In this document: positions 21,320-31,300 of the stretch, one piece after another
Numbering within the stretch: position 1 is the first letter of the stretch
Layout of the letters: every line of letters begins with the position of its first letter
DNA from: Gordius sp. MW1
Taxonomy: Eukaryota; Nematomorpha; Gordioida; Gordea; Gordiidae
NCBI GenBank assembly: GCA_964036665.1
Contig: OZ038526.1
Span: 32,860,001-32,924,000 of the forward strand
Length of the DNA: 64,000 nucleotides
Direction of reading: 5' to 3'
Translations under genes and position numbers: made by a program
The notes under the pieces: model-generated
Databases searched by the model: none
The model's input: the letters and a program-made list of their open reading frames with translations, nothing else
What the model was told of the DNA's origin: nothing

Positions 21320-22156
21320 ATAGCGGAGCCCTGATATTTTGTCAAATACGTAGAAAAGGCGATTATTGTTGTTATGGCCGGAATCGCCTTTACTGGGAGG
21401 CTTGCCTTTTTAAACCTTTTCCAAAATAACATGGTTGAACACATTTCCTGGCGTTTGATCCCCAGGTGTTATGGTACCAGCACCAGGATCTGTCGCTCGA
21501 AATCCCAGGTGGGCGAAAAGGGGTCTGGGTTTGACCTATCTTTTCTAATGTCCTATTTAGAGCAGATAAAACATCTGTTAGTTCTTTAGGGTATGCATCG
21601 GTGGAGTGTTTTTTTGGTTATGAATGCTATTAACATAATTAGGTTTTTTGGCCAGTACGATGCGGTCGGCTGTTTCCGCCAATTTCTACAGTGCAGTATC
21701 TTCAGTAAACGAGACTAATATGGGAATTAGTTCACAAGGTAATTTATTGAGCCAGAGTTCCTTTAGAATCTTTTGGTCAAGAACGTATGTTTCCACTAAA
21801 CTCTTCATGTATCGCAAAAGCTGAGATGGAGATCTATCCCCTAAATCCTCTGCCGTTAGGAATTCCATCAATCTTGATTCATCAGAGTCGCCTACCCTCT
21901 TGATAAGTGCTTGTTTGAGTTTCTGAAATGGTTGATCAGGTGGGACATTAATGATTAAATCCTCCACTTCCTCAGCGATTTCGGGAGGTAATGTCTCAAG
22001 AATATAACCAAATTTTGATTTCTCAGAGGTAATTCTTCTTGCCTGAAATACGGCTTCTGCCTGAGCTAGCCAAATTCTAACATTTCTGCGGTAAAATGTG
22101 GGTATTTTCAGTTGGATAGTTGCTTCACATCCCTCTTTCTCTGTAGAATTTTCCAT
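21320..22156 (-). pseudogene. Element D Gag, one stop and one frameshift
   Basis: The start MENSTEKEGC at 22156 lies about 70 nt from the primer site. It carries the CsRn1 Gag domain (IPTFYRRNVRIWLAQAEAVF) and LGDRSPSQLLRYMKSL. A TAG stop at 21686 follows EDTAL, and the frame then goes on with AETADRIVLAKK. A T-run near 21607 is one base shorter than in element E, shifting the frame before the CHCC finger CWYHNTWGSNARKCVQPC near 21445-21500. Confidence 0.87.
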
Positions 22157-22225
22157 TTTAAAAAGAGATGATTGTTTGCGAGCAATAACTAATTAATTCG
22201 TGAGATTGTTGGAGGGAAAAAAGAA

Positions 22226-22236
22226 CGGGGTCACCA
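22226..22236 (-). promoter_or_regulatory. Element D primer-binding site, tRNA-Trp type
   Basis: TGGTGACCCCG on the minus strand matches the tRNA-Trp 3' end plus CCA over 11 nt, the best match of the four CsRn1-like elements here. Confidence 0.8.
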
Positions 22237-22239
22237 TAC

Positions 22240-22405
22240 CATAGCGATAAAGAAAGGAACATATGGTTTATTCACTGAAAACATTAATGATAACCGAAAA
22301 CCAAAATTATTTATCGCGAGTGTAAATAATGGGATGGGTTGGTTAATATTCAAATGAGGGTTGACTCTGCGTGCGTATATTTCTCTCCGTATCACGACCA
22401 CTACA
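22240..22405 (-). repeat. Element D 5' LTR
   Basis: 166 bp; on the minus strand it starts TGTAGTGGTCGTGATACGG. The target duplication TATG follows at 22406-22409. Confidence 0.92.
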
Positions 22406-22409
22406 TATG

Positions 22410-23495
22410 TCTAAATCATTAAATGAAATTATTTGGCTTTAATTATAGTCAGGACACATATTTAATTTTTGTGCTGGAACATTGCCAAAAAGGAACCCTC
22501 AAGCTTCTTGATAAAAATAGACTTTTTGAGATAAAGGATATAATATTAAGAAGGCCACACCCTTATGAATTATAGATATTCTTTATCAACTACTTTTTAC
22601 CAGCTTATTAAAAAATCAGAATATTCACATAATAAAGAAATGTAAATATAGTTTTTATTATTTTTGCCCTCAAGCCTTTAGACCATTGAAATAGCTCACT
22701 AAACGTTTGGTATTCCTGGGTTTTATGACAAAAAATTTAAATGGATTGGCTTTTGCCATCAATTTAAACAATGAGATTTTACTTTATACTTTAATTAATA
22801 TTTTTCTAAATATAAATATTTGCATTGGAAAAACTCTGATAGTGAAAAATGATATAAATTAAATCATATTAAAATTTTTAAGATTTATAAAACCCATCAA
22901 AAAATTCTATAAAATAATAAACAAGCAAAATATCGGTATCATTTATTTAATTTTCTTCTTGTTTTTATCAAAAATGCAACCAATATTATTTTTTAATTTG
23001 GAAAATAACATTTTATAATGGGACTATTGATTTTTATATAAGTTTTGATTTTCTCCTGCCACTATTATAATTAGAACCTAAAATTACACAATTATATTTT
23101 TACAGTAAAACTGCAAAAATTTATATACATTATTTGTGTGTTTTTTAATGCTGTTCCATTTTTCAATTATTTTTTATTACAATTTTGAGATGAAATAAAT
23201 GATAATAGTAAAGTAGTTAGAATTAAACAACTTTAAAAAAATTTATTTATTAACATGCCTCCAATCCTCTCCCTCCACGCTATGGTTGCGAGACCTCCCA
23301 CGATCCCTTGTAACGCAAAAACACTAGCTTTTACTCGTTATAGGCTTGGAATAGAGTGTTATAAGTATCTAAAAATATTGCAATTAGATATTTCTTATTT
23401 GCTCCTGAAGCAGACGCCGACCCTTACTACCATGAATGGCTGGCGCCTAACTTTAACCTTGAGACTACTTAAGAATTTTCCACCTTTTTATTTTC
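22410..23495. other. Flank of element D in unit 1, no gene seen
   Basis: About 1.09 kb of AT-rich sequence with one GC-richer part (23255-23490, CTCCCTCCACGC to GACTACTTAAG). An open frame of 139 codons starts at 23255, but it reads across the duplication junction and has no known motif. The same flank is copied at 25917-27001. Confidence 0.6.
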
Positions 23496-24201
23496 ACGTT
23501 AACCAACAGTTTGATTTTAAAAATCCTAAATTAGTTGCTTTAATTATACTTTGTTTTAGGAGATTAAATGAATTAATTTCTGCGTCCGTTATTTTAATCT
23601 CTTTCTCATCATTGTTTAATAGGTCGGTAAGTGGTTTCGAAATTGAAGCACAATTTGGTATAAACCGTCTATAAAAATTCACCATACCCAAAAAACGTTT
23701 CAAACTCTTCATTGTTTGAGGAATCGGAAAATCCCTAATCGCGTCAATTTTGTTTGACAAGGGGCGTATGCCATTTTGATCGACGTGATGACCAAGAAAG
23801 TTTAATGATCTTACCCCCAAAGAACATTTTGATAGATTTATCCGAACACCGTATGTTTGTAATCGTTTAAAAACTGTTGCGAGGTGTAATTTGTGTACAT
23901 GTTCTGTGGAACTGGCGATAAGTATATCATCAATGTAGGCGTACGCAAAATCCAAACCATTAAAAATGTCATCTATGAGGCGCTGAAATGTTTGTGCTGC
24001 GTTCCGAACTCCGAAAGGCATTCTTAAAAATTCATACAGCCCAAAAGATGTTGTGATTGCGGTCTTCGGGATGTCCTCTGGTGCCACCGGAATTTGATGG
24101 TAAGCTTTTACCAAATCCAACTTTGAAAAAATGAATTTGCCTGTTAGATTTAAAGTAAAATCATGTAAATGTGGTATCGGGTATCAATCAGGTCTTGTTG
24201 C
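23496..24201 (-). pseudogene. Element E RT, cut at the duplication junction
   Basis: Frame 24120-23494 repeats D from [11 protein letters not shown] through [10 protein letters not shown] to LKSNCWLT, where the duplication junction cuts off RNase H. The two stops upstream of DLVKAYH are the same as in D. Confidence 0.9.
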
Positions 24202-24825
24202 CTAATTAAGCATTCTAAAATCTCCACATGGACGCCATGTCCCTGGGGCCTCTTTTGGGACCATGTGTAAGGGGGATGACCATTTACTATGTGAAGGTCG
24301 TATTATTCCTAATCTCCTCATTTCTTCAAATTCTTTTTTTGCTATTTGAAATTTTTCGGGGTTTAAACGTCGTGGAGAACAATGGATCGCTGGTCCTTTT
24401 GTTATTATATGGTGTTTGGTATTATGTTTCACTTTGTCATTAAAATCCGGTGGCTTGGTAATATCCGGAAATTGTTTTAATATGGAGTAAAAATCATTAT
24501 TTTGTGAAATTGGGCTGCTAATGGGATTAGTTATATTTGATACTTTTAGAGAAAAATTTTGTGGATTAATTAGGCGTTTATTTTTAATATCAATTATTAA
24601 ACCAAAATATGATATAAAATCAGAACCTAATATAGGTGAATATACATCTGCTATCAAAAATGTCCATTTGAATTCTCGTTTTAAACCTATATCTAATGAT
24701 AACGAAATTCTCCCAAAAGTATTTATATCGCTCGAATTTGCTGCTTTTAAACATATATCGTTTAGTGTTACCTTCATTTTAGTGGTAGGTGGTATTACAC
24801 TGATTTGCGCTCCAGTGTCAATCAA
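24202..24825 (-). pseudogene. Element E protease and RT fingers
   Basis: The protein is identical to 20696-21319 of element D (MIDTGAQISVIPP through CGDFRMLN). Confidence 0.9.
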
Positions 24826-24895
24826 ATAGCGGAGCCCTAATATTTTGTCAAATACGTAGAAAAGGCGATTATTGTTGTTATGGCCGGAATCGCCT

Positions 24896-25663
24896 TTACT
24901 GGGAGGCTTGCCTTTTTAAACCTTTTCCAAAATAACATGGTTGAACACATTTCCTGGCGTTTGATCCCCAGGTGTTATGGTACCAGCACCAGGATCTGTC
25001 GCTCGAAATCCCAGGTGGGCGAAAAGGGGTCTGGGTTTGACCTATCTTTTCTAATGTCCTATTTAGAGCAGATAAAACATCTGTTAGTTCTTTAGGGTAT
25101 GCATCGGTGGAGTGTTTTTTTTGGTTATGAATGCTATTAACATAATTAGGTTTTTTGGCCAGTACGATGCGGTCGGCTGTTTCCGCCAATTTCTACAGTG
25201 CAGTATCTTCAGTAAACGAGACTAATATGGGAATTAGTTCACAAGGTAATTTATTGAGCCAGAGTTCCTTTAGAATCTTTTGGTCAAGAACGTATGTTTC
25301 CACTAAACTCTTCATGTATCGCAAAAGCTGAGATGGAGATCTATCCCCTAAATCCTCTGCCGTTAGGAATTCCATCAATCTTGATTCATCAGAGTCGCCT
25401 ACCCTCTTGATAAGTGCTTGTTTGAGTTTCTGAAATGGTTGATCAGGTGGGACATTAATGATTAAATCCTCCACTTCCTCAGCGATTTCGGGAGGTAATG
25501 TCTCAAGAATATAACCAAATTTTGATTTCTCAGAGGTAATTCTTCTTGCCTGAAATACGGCTTCTGCCTGAGCTAGCCAAATTCTAACATTTCTGCGGTA
25601 AAATGTGGGTATTTTCAGTTGGATAGTTGCTTCACATCCCTCTTTCTCTGTAGAATTTTCCAT
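24896..25663 (-). pseudogene. Element E Gag with one stop
   Basis: Frames 25663-25193 and 25189-24896 are the same frame, split only by the TAG after EDTAL. The second part carries CWYHNTWGSNARKCVQPC, the CHCC finger, uninterrupted because the T-run near 25115 has one T more than in D. The frame ends at 24896 shortly before the protease. Confidence 0.9.
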
Positions 25664-25746
25664 TTTAAAAAGAGATGATTGTTTGCGAGCAATAACTAAT
25701 TAATTCGTGAGATTGTTGGAGGGAAAAAAGAACGGGGTCACCATAC

Positions 25747-25912
25747 CATAGCGATAAAGAAAGGAACATATGGTTTATTCACGGAAAACATTAATGATAA
25801 CCGAAAACCAAAATTATTTATCGCGAGTGTAAATAATGGGATGGGTTGGTTAATATTCAAATGAGGGTTGACTCTGCGTGCGTATATTTCTCTCCGTATC
25901 ACGACCACTACA
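25747..25912 (-). repeat. Element E LTR
   Basis: This is the copy of the element D 5' LTR (22240-22405) with one visible change (CACGGAAAAC versus CACTGAAAAC). The primer site lies at 25733-25743. Confidence 0.92.
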
Positions 25913-25916
25913 TATG

Positions 25917-28200
25917 TCTAAATCATTAAATGAAATTATTTGGCTTTAATTATAGTCAGGACACATATTTAATTTTTGTGCTGGAACATTGCCAATAAGG
26001 AACCCTCAAGCTTCTTGAAAAAAATAGACTTTTTGAGATAAAGGATATAATATTAAGAAGGCCACACCCTTATGAATTATAGATATTCTTTATCAACTAC
26101 TTTTTACCAGCTTATTAAAAAATCAGAATATTCACATAATAAAGAAATGTAAATATAGTTTTTATTATTTTTGCCCTCAAGCCTTTAGACCATTGAAATA
26201 GCTCACTAAACGTTTGGTATTCCTGGGTTTTATGACAAAAAATTTAAATGGATTGGCTTTTGCCATCAATTTAAACAATGAGATTTTACTTTATACTTTA
26301 ATTAATATTTTTCTAAATATAAATATTTGCATTGGAAAAACTCTGATAGTGAAAAATGATATAAATTAAATCATATTAAAATTTTTAAGATTTATAAAAC
26401 CCATCAAAAAATTCTATAAAATAATAAACAAGCAAAATATCGGTATCATTTATTTAATTTTCTTCTAGTTTTTATCAAAAATGCAACCAATATTATTTTT
26501 TAATTTGGAAAATAACATTTTATAATGGGACTATTGATTTTTATATAAGTTTTGATTTTCTCCTGCCACTATTATAATTAGAACCTAAAATTACACAATT
26601 ATATTTTACAGTAAAACTGCAAAAATTTATATACATTATTTGTGTGTTTTTTAATGCTGTTCCATTTTTCAATTATTTTTTATTACAATTTTGAGATGAA
26701 ATAAATGATAATAGTAAAGTAGTTAGAATTAAACAACTTTAAAAAATTTTATTTATTAACATGCCTCCAATCCTCTCCCTCCACGCTATGGTTGCGAGAC
26801 CTCCCACGATCCCTTGTAACGCAAAAACACTAGCTTTTACTCGTTATAGGCTTGGAATAGAGTGTTATAAGTATCTAAAAATATTGCAATTAGATATTTC
26901 TTATTTGCTCCTGAAGCAGACGCCGACCCTTACTACCATGAATGGCTGGCGCCTAACTTTAACCTTGAGACTACTTAAGAATTTTCCACCTTTTTATTTT
27001 CTCCTCCCCCCCCCCCCCACTTTTTTATTATTTATTTTTTTTTGAACCATATGGATTTTACGAATAATGAAGTTATATTAACATATCTTCCCCTCGCCCT
27101 GCCCCTGCCTCCTAAAGAGTGCATTTAATGCGAACTGTCTTACAGAACTATATAGCTTGCGTCTAGGTTATGGCTTTTAATTTATACAATAATTTTATTT
27201 TTTTTCCTCTTCCCCCTCTCATCCCCTGAACCACCTAGCGTCCACTATCCAGAGGTATGCTACCAATCATGGCATCTGAATTTCAGAGCTCGCCCCTGCC
27301 TTACAATCTAAAGAAAGGAAAAATAAATAATTCTTGCCGAAAACAAACGAATTTTAGTTTAGAAACCCACGCAAAAAATATAACCATTCTCGTTGCCTCA
27401 TCTTTATAATCTATATCACTATTATTGTAACTTTTTATTTGCTGATTGCTAAGCCATGCAATATAAATTTTTTATTTTAAATCCTTCCATCACGAAATTA
27501 TTTATTTTGTCCTGATCGAATTCCGCGCCATCATTACTGTTGTTGAGTTTAATTTTTACACTTATTTTTATGCAAATGAACATAACATACATATCTTATA
27601 ATATAGTTACATAATAGCTGGTAATCATTTTTTCATAACAAAGAAAAGTAGGCTCATTAAAGAGTTCTAGTTACAGTTTAAACATACATAGCTTATATGT
27701 AGGTTTTTATTTAAGACATGGCCAAAGGAGAAATGCTATTATGCCTAATTATAGATCAAATTTCTTTAATTTCATGAGGATTGCATGCCACAAATACTAA
27801 ATAAAATATAGGGGACCTTTGAAGCAAATTTATATGATCTAAATTATGCCTATTTTTCCCCTAATATGTTAAAACCTTAACTCAAGCTTTAATGCTCAAT
27901 TCTTCTAAAATCGATAGCGCTTAATTTTCTCCTTCCCACTCCCCTACCATATCGGTTTTATTTAATGACTCCGCCAACTGGCAAAAAGGACTTGCTTTTA
28001 ACGAATTTACCGACGTCTTTTCGTTATTGTTTGGATCGAATAAGAAAATGGAATATGAGATCGCTCATACAGTACAAGAATTTGGATCGTGTAACATTGG
28101 TCGAATGTCATCGGGGCAAATAACATACATATTCATACATATTCAGAGAAAAAGGTACAAATCATTATGTCAACAAATCAATGGGCCCCATGAATTCTAT
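25917..28200. other. Duplicated flank, then 1.2 kb without a gene
   Basis: 25917-27001 is the second copy of the D flank. From 27002 on there is a C-run (27005-27018), AT-rich DNA and short CCTGCCCC/CCCCTG patches near 27090-27120 and 27290, which look like degraded repeats. I see no coding pattern up to the promoter of the host gene. Confidence 0.5.
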
Positions 28201-28209
28201 TATAAATAG
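28201..28209 (+). promoter_or_regulatory. TATA box of host EGF gene
   Basis: TATAAATAG stands 40 bases before the predicted ATG. A start of transcription near 28230 would give a very short 5' leader. Confidence 0.55.
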
Positions 28210-28248
28210 GGACAACTCGCTTAATCTTTACCCTTAATTCGTTTCGAA

Positions 28249-28306
28249 ATGCTTATACTAACTCTGCTAACCTTCATATTTTGCTTTATTGGGACTTCTA
28301 CTCATG
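28249..28306 (+). CDS. Host gene exon 1: signal peptide
   Basis: It encodes MLILTLLTFIFCFIGTSTH plus one base, a typical hydrophobic secretion signal. The donor is G|GTAATT, phase 1. Confidence 0.75.
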
Positions 28307-31300
28307 GTAATTATTTTTTATTTTTGGTAATATAAAAAAATTATGTTATATGCATTAAAATTTTGAAATGATTGTTAAAGAGTTTATTAAAAATATCAAA
28401 ACACTTAAAATACTTTTAATAAAAAGATTTGAATTGTGTCGCTGAGAATATTGTTGAGGATATGACCCTTTTAGAAAATCATTGCTTTTGCAAATCCAAT
28501 TATTGGGGTGAACGATGTGAAATAGGTAGCCCATATAATTAATATTTATATATGTTTTTAATTGATGATGATTAAATACATATTTTATATGCATTTTTTT
28601 TCATAATTCAACCCCCCAAATAGCACAGATGGCCTCTAACTATTCACCAAAATATTAAATGTTTGATTAGAACCTTCTTAAAGTTAATATTGCATATAGT
28701 AGTGTTGTAAAAATGGCTAGGGTTTGTTTGGTCAACCTTTGATTCAACTAAGACTAAGGGTCGACTGGTCAGTTTTTCAAATTTTGACTAAGCTTAGAGG
28801 TCGACTAAGAAAAACAGACCAAAAAACCCTGGGTTTATTTATGTTTACTTGACTAAAACCAAAGGTCGTCCAAACAAAACTCAGTCGTTTTTAAAGCACT
28901 ACTTATATATTGACTAACATAGAAAAAATATACTTGACTATGTAATGCATGTATAAAACAACTCAAAATCATATTTAGTGTCGTAGAAGTCTTTAATTAT
29001 CAAGACCTAGTAAAACATTTTTTAATATAAAAACTACAGAAATTAATAAGACTATTTTATTTGATGAACAAACGATTATTTTCTTATAATCTTAAGATTA
29101 ACTATTCAGTGAAAATTTAGCCCTTAGCAGTTAAATTTTCATTTTAACTAATATATAAATGTCCGGTGTTTTAACTGTGAGCCATTATATTTAATAATTT
29201 GCTCTATAAATGCTTTTTAGCTAATGCAATTTATATTTACCATGTCTAAATATAACTAAATAGCTTGTGACTGTGTGCAAGATAATACCGACCTTTGCGA
29301 TATGGAAACGGGTAGATGTCAATGCCGAACAGGATTCTATGGAACAAATTGTTTGGGAGGTAAACACTTTTGCTTATAACATAGTTTCAACCTGTTTATT
29401 TTGAAAACTTAAAGTCATTAATCTCTATTTCAACTACTAGTATGCGATTGCAACTGGATAAACACCGAGTATTGCCCTGAGGAACTGGGTAAATGCATAT
29501 GTTATAACCACTGGCCTCCACATGACGATCGTTGTGACGTGGGTAAGATGCTTTTACTAATATGTAAAAAAAGAGTTATATGGTTCTCATTTAAATATCA
29601 TTGTGTTTTGGATTATATTATTTTAATATAATTCCTATGATTTAGTTTGCGACTGCCACAAAAATAATACCAAAAGTTGCAGCAAAGACACCGGACATTG
29701 TGATTGTCACAAAGGATTTTACGGAGAACAATGTGAGAAAGGTAATAATGGATGGATAGCCATGCTGATTTATGTTCTCAACCAATTTTATAACTGACTT
29801 TACATATTTTTTATACCTTTTTTATATTTAATATCTTTTCGTTTTAATAATGGTCTTAACTTCAAATGAACCATTATTTAGATAAAAATGTTTCATGAGC
29901 GTAGCCAGGATTTGAATTAGGTGAAGAGGCGGTTTGTCCATGGGGAGGGACAAAATAATCATTTTTTAAAAAATTTAACCTTAATCTCTATATATATATA
30001 ATTTGTTTTTGGGGGGAGGGGTATAATAACTCTCCCTTTCTGTTTCGCCCTGAATATGCTCTTGCATATTTCTATTATATTTCTATAGTAATGTATGTAA
30101 TTGTAAAATATATAAAACGATCTACCTTTTGATATCGATAGAACTGCTAAATTTAATTTTTTTTTTAATTAATAAATTGCGGGTTTGATAATAATCAGAA
30201 GATTCGTCAAAAAAAGACGATTTTCGACCGACCATCTCAGATCAGGATAATTTTTGGCGAGGGTGTAGGCCTCATCTATAAGAAATCTCTGAAAATTTTA
30301 GCCATTTTGGGGCAATACTTTTGAAGTTATGGACGTTTAAAGGGCCAAAATCACGTTCGGGAGCGTTTTATGGTTTTTTACTATTTTTGTCATATTTTTA
30401 AAAGTAATTGCGTTGCCACTCAAATTTTAGTGCATTTTATTCCTAAAAAAATTCTCTATTACAATAATTTAACCAAAAACCTCAAACTTTTGCGGTTAAT
30501 TTTTTGAAATTAGTGAAAAATCTTAAAAACATATTTACCCTTTATATGAAATCACCAATTTCACAATGTGCACTCCTTTATGACCCTATCAAATTTCAAT
30601 CATAAAAAGTTTGGTAGCGGCTACGAGATGGTCAAAAATTCGAAAAATTACATTTCCACAAATAATATTTATAGATGGCGGTATAACCAATTATCACAAG
30701 AACATATTATGATGTTTGTTTTTTATCAAATTGCAAATTTATAAAGAATATATGGTAAATAAATAATATTGGATTAAAAATTAACTCAAATTTTGAACTT
30801 TTATCTACGCGATCGGCAAGTAACCGAGTTTGAAAATAAATTTAATTTTGATTAAAATTAAAAATGGTGACAACCAGCAAGCAAAAATTTTTAAAACAAC
30901 TCATTCTGCATAAATTTTTTATATTTAGTATGGATTATCAGTAAAAAAATAAAAATATATGAGCAATTTTGCCATCATATTAGTATTTATTTTTTTTCCA
31001 ACCTCACATTAATTTTAGTCTACCCCTATATCATTTAAGTTAAAATTCAAGATCTAATTTTTAAACTCGGATAATTGCCCATTGCGCAGAAAAAAGAGAT
31101 CAAAATTTAAGTTTATTTTTATTCCAATATTATTTATTTACCATGTATTCTTTAAATTTGCAATTTGATAATAAACAAACATCATAATATGTAATTGTGA
31201 TAATTGATTATACCGCCATCTATAAATATATTGTTAATTTCTCGCTATAACCAGTTTTTGTAATTTTTTTTTTTTTGTATCTATATCATCGTTGTTATAA

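Larger units (their letters stand above)
18600..22409 (-). mobile_element. Element D: CsRn1-like Ty3/gypsy retrotransposon with integrase deletion
   Basis: LTRs at 18604-18768 and 22240-22405 (about 165 bp) are bounded by the 4-bp duplication TATG (18600-18603 and 22406-22409). A polypurine tract AGAGGGGGAGTATC precedes the 3' LTR on the minus strand. Internal order is Gag, protease, RT, RNase H, then an integrase that lacks the end of its core. At about 3.8 kb it is shorter than C, as expected for that deletion. Its right part is copied in the tandem duplication 19990-27001. Confidence 0.92.
19990..23495. repeat. Tandem duplication unit 1 (3,506 bp)
   Basis: It carries RT, protease, Gag and 5' LTR of element D plus 1.09 kb of right flank. 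It is followed head to tail by unit 2. I saw about ten differences over the whole unit (for example 22276 T versus G, and one base in a T-run near 21607). The junction at 23494-23496 joins TTTTATTTT to CACGTTAACC directly. Confidence 0.95.
23496..25912 (-). mobile_element. Element E: duplicated right part of element D
   Basis: It is not an independent insertion: it begins inside RNase H at the duplication junction and has only the 5' LTR (25747-25912), with TATG after it as in D. It shares the D stop codon after EDTAL, so the copy was made after the element had died. Confidence 0.93.
23496..27001. repeat. Tandem duplication unit 2 (3,506 bp)
   Basis: It repeats 19990-23495 in the same orientation at near identity. 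It ends at TTTTATTTT followed by unique TCCTCCCCC. Confidence 0.95.

Noticed and set aside
22410..23490. Flank of D as a conserved gene
   Set aside because: Duplicated exactly with D, but no codon pattern or motif is visible in either copy.
23255..23674. Open frame of 139 codons across the duplication junction
   Set aside because: It exists only because the junction joins flank to antisense RT sequence; the second copy has a different end.
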